From Bolinopsis microptera (Eukaryota > Ctenophora > Tentaculata > Lobata > Bolinopsidae), in the NCBI RefSeq assembly GCF_026151205.1, contig NC_087078.1, forward strand, positions 9,874,675-9,938,674: 64,000 nucleotides of DNA, given 5' to 3'. The translations under genes were made by a program, and so were the position numbers. Below the pieces are notes generated by a model, which saw nothing but the letters and a program-made list of their open reading frames with translations, was not told the DNA's origin and did no database searches. Positions 33,190 through 45,947 of the stretch are shown here, in pieces (positions within the stretch are counted from its first letter, which is position 1; each line of letters opens with the position of its first letter).

Positions 33190-36100
33190 TTGAGTGGAAG
33201 AGTAATTAATGAGGGAAACGTAGAGTAACACTGATGAAGACAGAGAGTTACCACTAAATGGGAGAGTAACTACTGAGCATGAGGGAAATGTAGAGTATCA
33301 CTGACGAAGACAGAGAGTTAATACTGAGTGGGAGAATAACTTCTGAAGGAAATGTCTAGAGTAACACTGATGAAGATAGAGAGTTAACACTGATTGGGAG
33401 AATAACTACTGAGGGAAAGACAGAGAAGTTAACAGAGAGTTAACTCTCAGTGTGAGAGTAACTACTGAGTACTGAGGGAAATGTAGAATAACACTGATGA
33501 AGACAGAGAGTTAATACTGAGTGGGAGAGTAGCTACTGAGGGAAATATAGAATAACACTGACGAAGACAGAGAGTTAATACTTAGTGGGAGAATAACTAC
33601 TAAGCATGAGGGAAATGTAGAGTATCACTGACAAAGACAGAGAGTTAATACTGAGTGAGGGAATAACTTCTGAAGGAAATGTCTAGAGTAACACTGATGA
33701 AGATAGAGAGTTAACACTGATTGGGAGAATAACTACTGAGGGAAAGACAGAGAAGTTAACAGAGAGTTAACTCTCAGTGTGAGAGTAACTACTGAGTACT
33801 GAGGGAAATGTAGAATAACACTGATGAAGACAGAGAGTTAATACTGAGTGGAAGAGTAGCTACTGAGGGAAATATATAGTAACACTGACGAAGACAGAGA
33901 GTTAATACTGAGTGGGAGAATAACTACTGAGGGAAATGTAGAGTAATACTGACGAAGACAGAGAGTTAATACTGAGTGGGAGAATAACTACTGAGCAAAA
34001 TATAGAGTAACACTGACAAAGACAGAGAGTTAACTCTCAGTGTGATAGTAACTACTGAGGGAAATATAGAGTAACACTGACGAAGACAGAGAGTTAATAC
34101 TGAGTGGGAGAATAACTAAGATGAGAGAAATGTAGAGTAACACTGATGACGACAGAGAGTTAAAACTGAGTGAAAGAGTAACTACTGAGAGAAATGTAGA
34201 GTTACACTGATAGAGACAGAGAGTTAACTCTCAGTGTGAGAGTAACTATACTGAGGGAAATGTAGAATAACACTGATGAAGACAGAGAGTTAATACTGAG
34301 TGGGAGAGTAGCTACTGAGGGAAATATAATAGAGTAACACTCACGAAGACAGAGAGTTAATACTGAGTCGAGTGGGAGATTAACTTCTGAAGGAAATGTC
34401 TAGAGTAACACTGATGAAGATAGAGAGTTAACACTGATTGGGAGAATAACTACTGAGGGAAATATAGAGTAACACTGACGAAGACAGAGAGTTAATACTG
34501 AGTGGAAGAATAACTGCTGAGAGAAATGTAGAGTAACACTGATGAAGACAGAGAGCTAGAATTAATACTGCGTGGGAGAATAACTACTGAGAGAAATGTA
34601 GAGTAACACTGATGAAGACAGAGAGTTGATACTGAGTGGGAGAATAATTACTGAGAGAAATGTAGAGTAATACTGACGAAGACAGAGAGTTAATACTGAG
34701 TGGGAGAATAACTACTGAGCGAAATATAGAGTAACACTGACGAAGACAGAGAGTTAACTCTCAGTGTGAGAGTAACTACTGAGGGAAATGTAGAATAACA
34801 CTGATGAAGACAGAGAGTTAATACTGAGTGGGAGAGTAGCTACTGAGGGAAATATAATAGAGTAACACTCACGAAGACAGAGAGTTAATACTGAGTCGAG
34901 TGGGAGATTAACTTCTGAAGGAAATGTCTAGAGTAACACTGATGAAGATAGAGAGTTAACACTGATTGGGAGAATAACTACTGAGGGAAATATAGAGTAA
35001 CACTGACGAAGACAGAGAGCTAGAGTTAATACTGAGTGGAAGAATAACTGCTGAGAGAAATGTAGAGTAACACTGATGAAGACAGAGAGCTAGAGTTAAT
35101 ACTGAGTGGGAGAATAACTACTGAGAGAAATGTAGAGTAACACTGATGAAGACAGAGAGTTGATACTGAGAGGGAGAATAATTACTGAGAGAAATGTAGA
35201 GTAATACTGACGAAGACAGAGAGTTAATACTGAGTGGGAGAATAACTACTGAGCGAAATATAGAGTAACACTGACGAAGACAGAGAGTTAACTCTCAGTG
35301 TGAGAGTAACTACTGAGGGAAATGTAGAATAACACTGATGAAGACAGAGAGTTAATACTGAGTGGGAGAGTAGCTACTGAGGGAAATATAGAGTAACACT
35401 GACGAAGACAGAGAGTTAATACTGAGTGGGAGAATAACTAAGATGAGAGAAATGTAGAGTAACACTGATGACGACAGAGAGTTAAAACTGAGTGAAAGAG
35501 TAACTACTGAGAGAAATGTAGAGTTACACTGATAGAGACAGAGAGTTAACTCTCAGTGTGAGAGTAACTATACTGAGGGAAATGTAGAATAACACTGATG
35601 AAGACAGAGAGTTAATACTGAGTGGGAGAGTAGCTACTGAGGGAAATATAATAGAGTAACACTCACGAAGACAGAGAGTTAATACTGAGTCGAGTGGGAG
35701 ATTAACTTCTGAAGGAAATGTCTAGAGTAACACTGATGAAGATAGAGAGTTAACACTGATTGGGAGAATAACTACTGAGGGAAATATAGAGTAACACTGA
35801 CGAAGACAGAGAGTTAATACTGAGTGGAAGAATAACTGCTGAGAGAAATGTAGAGTAACACTGATGAAGACAGAGAGCTAGAATTAATACTGCGTGGGAG
35901 AATAACTACTGAGAGAAATGTAGAGTAACACTGATGAAGACAGAGAGTTGATACTGAGTGGGAGAATAATTACTGAGAGAAATGTAGAGTAATACTGACG
36001 AAGACAGAGAGTTAATACTGAGTGGGAGAATAACTACTGAGGGAAATGTAGAATAACACTGATGAAGACAGAGAGTTAATACTGAGTGGGAGAGTAGCTA

Positions 36101-37925
36101 CTGAGGGAAATATAATAGAGTAACACTCACGAAGACAGAGAGTTAATACTGAGTCGAGTGGGAGATTAACTTCTGAAGGAAATGTCTAGAGTAACACTGA
36201 TGAAGATAGAGAGTTAACACTGATTGGGAGAATAACTACTGAGGGAAATATAGAGTAACACTGACGAAGACAGAGAGCTAGAGTTAATACTGAGTGGAAG
36301 AATAACTGCTGAGAGAAATGTAGAGTAACACTGATGAAGACAGAGAGCTAGAGTTAATACTGAGTGGGAGAATAACTACTGAGAGAAATGTAGAGTAACA
36401 CTAATGAAGACAGAGAGTTGATACTGAGAGGGAGAATAATTACTGAGAGAAATGTAGAGTAATACTGACGAAGACAGAGAGTTAATACTGAGTGGGAGAA
36501 TAACTACTGAGCGAAATATAGAGTAACACTGACGAAGACAGAGAGTTAACTCTCAGTGTGAGAGTAACTACTGAGGGAAATGTAGAATAACACTGATGAA
36601 GACAGAGAGTTAATACTGAGTGGGAGAGTAGCTACTGAGGGAAATATAGAGTAACACTGACGAAGACAGAGAGTTAATACTGAGTGGGAGAATAACTTCT
36701 GAACGAAATGTCTAGAGTAACACTGATGAAGATAGAGAGTTAACACTGATTGGGAGAATAACTACTGAGGGAAATATAGAGTAACACTGACGAAGACAGA
36801 GAGTTAATACTGAGTGGAAGAATAACTGCTGAGAGAAATGTAGAGTAACACTGATGAAGACAGAGAGTTGATACTGAGTGGGAGAATAATTACTGAGAGA
36901 AATGTAGAGTAATACTGACGAAGACAGAGAGTTAATACTGAGTGGGAGAATAACTACTGAGGGAAATATAGAGTAACACTGACGAAGACAGAGAGTTAAC
37001 TCTCAGTGTGAGAGTAACTACTGAGGGAAATGTAGAATAACACTGATGAAGACAGAGAGTTAATACTGAGTGGGAGAGTAGCTACTGAGGGAAATATAAT
37101 AGAGTAACACTCACGAAGACAGAGAGTTAATACTGAGTCGAGTGGGAGATTAACTTCTGAAGGAAATGTCTAGAGTAACACTGATGAAGATAGAGAGTTA
37201 ACACTGATTGGGAGAATAACTACTGAGGGAAATATAGAGTAACACTGACGAAGACAGAGAGCTAGAGTTAATACTGAGTGGAAGAATAACTGCTGAGAGA
37301 AATGTAGAGTAACACTGATGAAGACAGAGAGCTAGAGTTAATACTGAGTGGGAGAATAACTACTGAGAGAAATGTAGAGTAACACTGATGAAGACAGAGA
37401 GTTGATACTGAGTGGGAGAATAATTACTGAGAGAAATGTAGAGTAATACTGACGAAGACAGAGAGTTAATACTGAGTGGGAGAATAACTACTGAGCGAAA
37501 TATAGAGTAACACTGACGAAGACAGAGAGTTAACTCTCAGTGTGAGAGTAACTACTGAGGGAAATGTAGAATAACACTGATGAAGACAGAGAGTTAATAC
37601 TGAGTGGGAGAGTAGCTACTGAGGGAAATATAGAGTAACACTGACGAAGACAAAGAGTTAATACTGAGTGGGAGAATAACTTCTGAACGAAATGTCTAGA
37701 GTAACACTGATGAAGATAGAGAGTTAACACTGATTGGGAGAATAACTACTGAGGGAAATATAGAGTAACACTGATGAAGACAGAGAGTTAATACTGAGTG
37801 GAAGAATAACTGCAGAGAGAAATGTAGAGTAACACTGATGAAGACAGAGAGTTAATACTGAGTGGAAGAGTAACTACTGAGAGAAATGTAGAGTAACACT
37901 GATGAAGACAGAGAGTGAACAATGA
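33190..37925. repeat. 64-bp satellite array with higher-order structure
   Basis: About 4.7 kb of tandem copies of a 64-bp unit with the words AGAGAGTTAATACTGAG, GGGAGAATAACTACTGAG and GAGTAACACTGA(C/T)GAAGA. Variants with TCTAGAGTAACAC, AATAGAGTAACACTC and TTAACTCTCAGTGTGAGAG are interspersed. Blocks recur at a distance of 984 bp (for example 36546 and 37530, 36113 and 37097), so duplicated multi-unit blocks exist. Short frames across it are artefacts. Confidence 0.95.
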
Positions 37926-37971
37926 GTAGGGGGACATAAAATATGAAGTGCATGATAGTTGAATTACTCAC

Positions 37972-38995
37972 ACTGTAACTTTGATGTTATTCGATGAACC
38001 AACAAATCTCACATAGGCACAGAATTTAGTGATCGTTACATCGTTTGCAACACCAATAAAAACCTGAAAAATGGAAGTAATGATGTACTATTATCTCTAC
38101 TATAGTTCAGAGAATTGTTTCTGTCTGTACGACCGCCCACGTGCAAATTAGATGAGAAATAGGAAGTTGCATAGTAACCATGGTAACGAAGATTGTTGTT
38201 CCCACGTGCACGTGCAAGGATTTGAGAGAGGCATTTTGATCGGTTTTTGTTATTACGTGGTGTTAAGTGGAGCTATATTTTAATTGGCTGTATCTTCGGT
38301 TGTGATGAATATTTTTTTGATGCGATAGAAACTGACTACCAAAGAATAGTATTAGCTTCCTCCCTGTGACCACGGGTTTTCTAGTATAATTATGTAGGGG
38401 ACAAGGTTACAACGAAACAGAACATCTTACAATCATCAAAAAGCGAAGATTTTATATCAAGATTAATATACAATGTAATATATTATATTTTATATAATAT
38501 ATTGATATTATATAAAGGATCATAGCAAGTATGTTGAACCTGATCATAACAATTTGAGGTTTCAATACTTACGTCTCACATACCTAAAGCCAGTCAATAT
38601 CTGTTTCAATGTTTCTATCATGGCAGTCCAGAGTAACTATAGCTGTATTCGCATCAATGAGGCAGAAGGAAGTCACTGACGAAACGTATGCATTCAGCAT
38701 TGCACAACTTGCAATGCACCTATTATGTTGGTAACCGTTGATGCTGTCTGCCAATTCATCACAGCAGATGAAAAAGCACTCGAAACAACAACCATGTAGC
38801 TCTTTCAAATTCAAGCTGTATAACTATAGTCTATAATGCATATTATAATATGATCTACTGATGCAGGCGAAGCTAGGTCAGGAACGCAGCAATGTGAAGT
38901 GTGAACCGACGAAACCGGAAACAGGTAACCAAAGATCTCTGAATTCTCTGGTCCATTATTCAGTTCTGATGTTTCACACACACATACCTAAAATG
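37972..38995 (-). other. Exon-like coding fragments of unknown gene
   Basis: A 92-bp segment (38063-37972) is framed by a TTTTTCAG acceptor and a GTGAGT donor and reads through, starting VFIGVANDVTITKFCAYV. Upstream, 38814-38584 is an open cysteine-rich frame (ten Cys in 76 residues) and 38995-38825 another. I recognise none of them. They may belong with the SWIM-like pieces on the other side of the satellite array, or be transposon relics. Confidence 0.3.
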
Positions 38996-39257
38996 AAGTA
39001 AATGTTATGAACGGCTATTTTTAAAAGAATACTAGAACTTGTATTATTTTTCTTCCCAATATAAAGATATACCAGTAGTTTGGCTGTTCAATATATTTTC
39101 ATATTATATAAGATAACTGTATCGAGTGTACTTCTATATAACAAGAATCAGCTCTACAAAAGAGAATTGGAGTTGCTAAAAAATAGCAAAAAAAACAAAT
39201 ACATCTAAGTTGAGGTCAAACACAATGAAAAGTTTTCCAATGTGAAATTAATAGAGG

Positions 39258-40762
39258 TAGGGTGCTGGGAGAGCTGCATAGAGTCCACTAGTATTTAATA
39301 TTAGCCTGTACTGGCTCAATAAAATGTGACCTCCAGATCAGTAAAATTAGGGGCGCTGGGAGAGCTGCATAGAGTCCACTAGTATTTAATATTAGCCTGT
39401 ACTGGCTCAATAAAATGTGACCTCCAGATCAGTAAAATTAGGGGTGCTGGGAGAGCTGCATAGAGTCCACTAGTATTTAATATTAGCCTGTACTGGCTCA
39501 ATAAAATGTGACCTCCAGATCAGTAAAATTAGGGGTGCTGGGAGAGCTGCATAGAGTCCACTAGTATTTAATATTAGCCTGTACTGGCTCAATAAAATGT
39601 GACCTCCAGATCAGTAAAATTAGGGGTGCTGGGAGAGCTGCATAGAGTCCACTAGTATTTAATATTAGCCTGTACTGGCTCAATAAAATGTGACCTCCAG
39701 ATCAGTAAAATTAGGGGTGCTGGGAGAGCTGCATAGAGTCCACTAGTATTTAATATTAGCCTGTACTGGCTCAATAAAATGTGACCTCCAGATCAGTAAA
39801 ATTAGGGGTGCTGGGAGAGCTGCATAGAGTCCACTAGTATTTAATATTAGCCTGTACTGGCTCAATAAAATGTGACCTCCAGATCAGTAAAATTAGGGGT
39901 GCTGGGAGAGCTGCATAGAGTCCACTAGTATTTAATATTAGCCTGTACTGGCTCAATAAAATGTGACCTCCAGATCAGTAAAATTAGGGGCGCTGGGAGA
40001 GCTGCATAGAGTCCACTAGTATTTAATATTAGCCTGTACTGGCTCAATAAAATGTGACCTCCAGATCAGTAAAATTAGGGGTGCTGGGAGAGCTGCATAG
40101 AGTCCACTAGTATTTAATATTAGCCTGTACTGGCTCAATAAAATGTGACCTCCAGATCAGTAAAATTAGGGGTGCTGGGAGAGCTGCATAGAGTCCACTA
40201 GTATTTAATATTAGCCTGTACTGGTTCAATAAAATGTGACCTCCAGATCAGTAAAATTAGGGGTGCTGGGAGAGCTGCATAGAGTCCACTAGTATTTAAT
40301 ATTAGCCTGTACTGGCTCAATAAAATGTGACCTCCAGATCAGTAAAATTAGGGGCGCTGGGAGAGCTGCATAGAGTCCACTAGTATTTAATATTAGCCTG
40401 TACTGGCTCAATAAAATGTGACCTCCAGATCAGTAAAATTAGGGGTGCTGGGAGAGCTGCATAGAGTCCACTAGTATTTAATATTAGCCTGTACTGGCTC
40501 AATAAAATGTGACCTCCAGATCAGTAAAATTAGGGGCGCTGGGAGAGCTGCATAGAGTCCACTAGTATTTAATATTAGCCTGTACTGGCTCAATAAAATG
40601 TGACCTCCAGATCAGTAAAATTAGGGGTGCTGGGAGAGCTGCATAGAGTCCACTAGTATTTAATATTAGCCTGTACTGGCTCAATAAAATGTGACCTCCA
40701 GATCAGTAAAATTAGGGGTGCTGGGAGAGCTGCATAGAGTCCACTAGTATTTAATATTAGCC
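39258..40762. repeat. 91-bp satellite array, about 16.5 copies, nearly identical
   Basis: A 91-bp unit (starting GTGCTGGGAGAGCTGCATAG and containing CTCAATAAAATGTGACC) repeats head-to-tail. The only frequent variant is GGGGTGC versus GGGGCGC, plus one CTGGTT for CTGGCT. Such homogeneity implies recent amplification or gene-conversion-like homogenisation. Each unit contains AATAAA. It ends at GC-rich sequence near 40763. Confidence 0.97.
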
Positions 40763-41296
40763 GCGCTCTAGGAGCTAAACTGTACACATGCTGTCCATTA
40801 TTAGCATAATTTTTTTTACTTGCTGCAATTTTGTTACGCAATTTCGAGAAAGCTGCACTGAAAACGTAGCAAAATAAAAATGCGCGGCGCGTCAAATTGA
40901 CAACGTTTTCCAAAATACAAGATACGCTGTTAAGTTGTTGGGAGCATGTTGAGCTGTTTATTCAAAATCATTTAATAACGGGTGCTGGGGCGAAATTGGC
41001 GCCACCCTCTTTTCTTTAAAGCTTACAATACATTTTTATAGTTGCCTTGAAAACACTAAAAAACAACGGTTTGACAAGAAAAGAGGGGCAGGAATTTTAC
41101 CAATCACGGATAACCGTAAAGTCCCCCAGATGCTTTGTTTAATCCGGAAATTTAATGGACACCTTCGCAACGGACTAGTTTTCAGTAAATGAGTCTAAAA
41201 GGACAAAACATTTGCAGACATTAGCTGACATGTCTTATTAATTTTTTACATTAATGCTGTCTAGGATTTTTTCGCTATTGATATTCGGATGCTGTG

Positions 41297-41437
41297 GGAT
41301 ATAATATTAGGAAGCGCCTTCGTTTCGAAATCTTGAGAAAAACGGTGATTTCTTTTCGGGGAGACAGAGGGGCGAGAAAGAACTTTTTCAATATAGACAG
41401 TTTAGATTTAAACTTGGAGCCACAAGGCCAAGGATGA
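41297..41437 (+). pseudogene. Retroelement carboxy-terminal fragment, copy 2
   Basis: The + strand frame reads RKRLRFEILRKTVISFRGDR and ends SLDLNLEPQGQG before a stop, matching the minus-strand fragment at 29.8 kb. It is followed by the shared 3' sequence TTTAGGGTCATTGTGA found again near 42.92 and 45.36 kb. Confidence 0.5.
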
Positions 41438-41889
41438 TTTTCAAAATATTGAGTTTTTGAAGGGTTATTTTTATTTAGGGTCATTGTGAAATTATATTAT
41501 TGAAATTATATTATTACGTGTATAGTGTTTGAAATTTTTTTACAGAAAAGAAAATTTTGAGATAGGGAATTTTAGGGGTGGGTATGTATCTTTTCGCCAC
41601 AATTCATTGAGGGATATGTTAGCAGAGCTTTTAGAAACTGCTGGCTGTAAAGACGTTAGGAAAACAAATTTTAGGAAAACAAATTTAAATTTTGGTATTT
41701 ATTAATAACAATCAAAACATATCACATCATAAAAATAAAGCCGCGCGTTGGTTGACTGCCTCAGTAATGTGAATATTATAAGCTCGAAGGTGCCCTGCGC
41801 ATTTACAGAACCTCATGCGGCGATCAGTGATCACATGATCATGAGGACCTGTGAGCGCCAAATTTACCACTGAACTTCTCCTTAACCCT

Positions 41890-42330
41890 GTCAAAGTGTC
41901 AATGGGAGAGAACTTCCTGCAGGGGCCAACAAAGCAGATGGAGCTAGGTTAGATGTTAGTGCTAGGAGAAGGAGATCAGTTTGGAATGCGCTGGAAAGAG
42001 CATTTTTTGATGTAAGAGTGTTTCACGCTCCTGCTCCAACCAACGCAGCTAAACCAATTCCTATGATGTAATTGGCTCACGAGACTGAGAAGAAAAGAGC
42101 ACCTTTAGTTTTCTCCACAACAGGAGGCATGAGAGCTTGATTAAAAAGCTTGCACAAAAGATGGAATCTCCAACGGGTCAGCGATATTCAGACTCAGTTA
42201 CATATCTTGGAAAGCGCTTGCGCTTTGAGGTATTAAAGACAACAGTTATTTCGATAAGGGGGGACAGAGGGCCCAAGTTGCGACTTAAACCAGATAATAT
42301 TGAAGATTTAGATTGAAATATTGAGCCCTT
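41890..42330 (+). pseudogene. Retroelement carboxy-terminal fragment, copy 3
   Basis: The conceptual frame contains DGARLDVSARRRRSVW and AFFDVRVFHAPAPTN, then, with stops and shifts, KKRAPLVFSTTGGM and KRLRFEVLKTTVISIRGDRG. This is the typical order of a C-terminal retroelement domain but is clearly broken. Confidence 0.5.
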
Positions 42331-42359
42331 TGGCTACTTTCTTAGATATTTTGGACAGT

Positions 42360-42990
42360 TTTTAATATTGGTAATGTTAATGAATTGTAATTGATTGATA
42401 TGTAATATTTGGGCCGTGGCCAGTTTTCACTTTTATGGATCCCATTGGAAAGGGCATTTTTAGTGTAAGAGTATTTCATGCTCAAGCTCCTTCCAATAAG
42501 GCTCTTGGATCTCCAATGAGTATGTACACTAGCCATGAGAGACAGAAGAAAAACATGTACAACAAAAGGATTGTCGAAGTAGAACATGGAACATGTACAC
42601 CAATAGTCCTATCAACAACAGGTGGAATGGGAAAAGGAGCAAATACTTTAAAAAAAAAGTTAGCTGATAGAATGTTTAGAAAATCAGGACAAAGATACAG
42701 TGAGGCAATGACATTTATCAGGAAAAGAATAAGATTTGACTTATTGAGAACAACAATAATAGCTCTTAGAGGAGAAAGAGGGATAAAAAGTGGTAGCGCT
42801 GTTAAAATATCAGAACTAGATATAAATTTAGAGCCAACAAATTGAACTGGCTACTTCTACTACTTAAAGGGTTTTTATAAAATTTACTAAGATTTTTCAT
42901 TTCATATTGAATTTTTATATAGGGTCAATGCTATATTATGTGTATATTGTTTACATTTTTCTCTTAAGACGAATTTTCGAGTAGTATATA
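42360..42990 (+). pseudogene. Retroelement carboxy-terminal fragment, copy 4, with 3' end
   Basis: A 136-codon open stretch (42435-42845) has GIFSVRVFHAQAPSN, NKRIVEVEHGTCTP, LSTTGGMGKGA and RIRFDLLRTTIIALRGERG. It is the best-preserved copy of this domain in the window, followed by the common 3' sequence with TATATAGGGTCA near 42917. The upstream reverse transcriptase is absent. It abuts the DNA transposon that starts at 42993. Confidence 0.55.
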
Positions 42991-42992
42991 TA

Positions 42993-45195
42993 TGGACACG
43001 TTCATTTGAGTTTGAGGAAATTGGTAAATATAAGTGACCCTATTAAAAGGCACAGTGTAGTTGACTTTGTCACACTATGAAATTACTTAAACCCTTGATG
43101 GTTAGGATAATCGTCTCATCCTCCAGGCTAACTTTGTCACATAACGATATCTTAATCAGGTGATAAGATATCGCTTAAATACGGCCGGCACGGAAATGGT
43201 TACATTGTCACACTATAAACATGTGACGGAGTAAATATGGACCCCTTGCTGCCGTTTTTGACCAAATTTTTGAGTGTCCAGTTGATTGGATGGGTACATA
43301 TGACCATTACCTACATATTTGACGACTTTTTTCGTTAGATGGTGCATTCAGGTTTACTCTGTCACACATTAAAGAAAATATGTGATGAATGTTTAGGGCA
43401 CCCTGATAAGCAATGCTGAGTAGTGTCAGTTTATTTGATGGCCTGGAAGTGCTGGGAATTGTTATTATATTATATAGTCGTAAGGAATTAAAACACAGAA
43501 GGCACAACCAAGCTTACTTTGTCACATAATCTTGATGATATCTGAACATGTGTGAAATTGAACAAATAATGATATACCAGCTTAAACCCCTTATATTATA
43601 CGTACTATGGATCAAACAACACTGCTAGTACCATGCACCAGTCACACAAATCATTATCAGGTGGTAATATGTTAACAGTGTCACAATTAAACTACCGCTA
43701 CATGGTCAAAAATAGGGTAATTTCGTCACCAAAAATTATTATAACTCTGTTAGCTCCTTGCTGGCAAAATAACTACTTTATCGAAATTTTTTTGATGATA
43801 AAGTTACATAGTATTCTAATAGAGGTATAGTTCGCCAAAATAGGGGCAAGACATGTTTACTTTGTCACATCAGTTATTATAAGAGTTAGGTAATCGTCAT
43901 CAGATTAAAAGATATTTTTCGTAGTTTGGATCGATTAATACTTTAATATACCTGTAATAAATCCTATGCCAATTTTAACACACTATCTTGGGTATCTTGA
44001 TACTGTTGGGGCAGGGAAAGTTAATTTTGTCACATTTTCAATGTCTTTGACAAATTAATCTAAATTTTTAAAATTGAGTTCTTATGTTCTGGACAATATT
44101 CTTCCAATCGTTTATGAAAGAATGTCGAATTCTAATAGAGTTATAGATCTTCAAAATAGGGGCAAGACATGTTTACTTTGTCACATCAGTTATTATAAGA
44201 GTTAGGTAATCGACATCACATTAACATATATTTTTTTGTAGTTTGGATTGATTTATATAGGTAATAAAGCAGCCTGCTAATTTTTACACACTATCTTGAA
44301 ATTGTTGGGGCATGAAAAGTTAATTTTGTCACATTTTTAGTGACTTTGACAAATTTAACCTAAAATTGTTAAACTTAAGCTCTGATGTTCTGGACAATAT
44401 TCTAATAGAGGTATAGAATATAGATCTTCAAAATAGGGGCAAGACATGTTTACTTTGTCACATCAGTTATTATAAGGGTTATTATAAGAGTTATTATAAG
44501 AGACTATTTCATTCTATCATCATTGTTTTTAATCTATTTACGATTTCGTATAATTTTTTGTGACAATGTTAACATCAACTGATCTTAACTTGCATCAACT
44601 ACATTGTCATCATATAAAATTTTCCCGCCTTTCAAACCAAAATCAGATATAAATAATTCGCCCAAAATTTTAAATTCCATATATTGTGACAGAATTAACC
44701 TCATTTCCCAATAACCGAGTGCCTGTATTAGCTATATATTCAAAACAACATATTTTAGGGCTATGATTGGTAGAGCAACCATCAAATAATGAGTTGAAAG
44801 GGTTTTTAGGACACCTCACAGTAGAATAGAGGTATGGTATCATGAGTGTGACAAAGTTACCCAAATATTGCCTTGTAACCGTTCGATCCGTGCCCATTAA
44901 CCAATGTTGTATCATAATTGTTAGATTGACCTAATTTACTATATTTCAGACCAAAGAATGATAATTAGACAACTGCAGTTAACTAAGTCACACAAAATGT
45001 GACATTTGAAACATTATAGTGCCTAACAACAATAGATTTTCTTTCTGAGCGGTGCATATGGGAGGATGGGCTACGTGGCTAATGTTCAGAACTTCTGAAC
45101 GTGCTAGGTTAATAGATGTCAAAATTAAGCCACTATCGTCAAAAACGCTATTATTTTTGTTTACCAATATCCTCAAACTCTAATGAACGTGTCCA
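42993..45195. mobile_element. 2.2-kb TA-flanked DNA transposon, non-autonomous
   Basis: A terminal inverted repeat of about 36 bp (left 42993-43028, right about 45160-45195, starting TGGACACGTTCATT) differs at only a few sites. TATA lies outside both ends, fitting a TA target site. The interior has no transposase frame but repeats TTTACTTTGTCACA and a longer block (ATAGGGGCAAGACATGTT) near 43.84, 44.16 and 44.44 kb. The complementary TGTGACAAAGT occurs towards the right end. Confidence 0.8.
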
Positions 45196-45199
45196 TATA

Positions 45200-45947
45200 G
45201 TAAAAAGCATATTTTACATTTCATGAGCATATCTAATATCCATGAGTTTATTATCGGATGTTTAAGTTAAACTATGTTTATTATGATATTATTATTCATT
45301 GTAATATGGCAATAAAAGATAGGGAATTTGTTGAGTTTTTAAAGGGTTGTTTTTATATAGGGTCATTGTGACAATTATGTGTATATTGTTTGAATAATTT
45401 TTTTACAAAAAAAAAACTTTCTTGCTATAAGTAATACTACTCAACTCGACCATTTGAAGTTATTAGCTATGTCAATGAATCTTTTAATTAAGGTTTAGGC
45501 TACTTAAGCTACTCCGACTCAGCATCATTGACATATTTTATAAATTAGTTTGAGATAGTAAGATTACTGACATTTCTTACTCTGAGAAGAAGAGGTTGAT
45601 AAGATAATTTACAGCCAAAATCAACTCCTATCCTGCTTAACTAAATCAAGCAAAGAATAATTAAAACACAGATTGTTTTGATCAACCAATAAAAAAGTAA
45701 TTGTGAAACTGATCATACGATCAAATAGGATCAGGATAACAAATTTTTATTGTACAGAAAATACTTTTATCAAGATTGAGACTCTATCTATCCATGCAAT
45801 GGTTGCTTTAATCAAGCAATAAAAATATATTTAAAAAGTCGATTTCCACAGTAGCTGAACTACGACTAGACTCTCTTACTATGGCTGAGCTAAGTGCTAT
45901 AAAGTTCAAAATTAGCTTTTAAGCACTTAGCTAGCATGTAAAACATG
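45200..45947. other. Intergenic with a retroelement 3' relic
   Basis: At about 45340-45420 the sequence GTTTTTATATAGGGTCATTGTGA matches, in shorter shared words, the 3' ends of the 41.4-kb and 42.9-kb retroelement fragments. The remainder is AT-rich, with CTTAGCTAG-type words close to the hydrolase stop. Confidence 0.4.

Noticed and set aside
36546-37730. Two identical 66-residue minus-strand frames 984 bp apart
   Set aside because: They are products of the 64-bp satellite and reflect its higher-order repeat only.
33190-40762. CRISPR-like array
   Set aside because: The units are contiguous tandem repeats without unique spacers, in a eukaryotic context.
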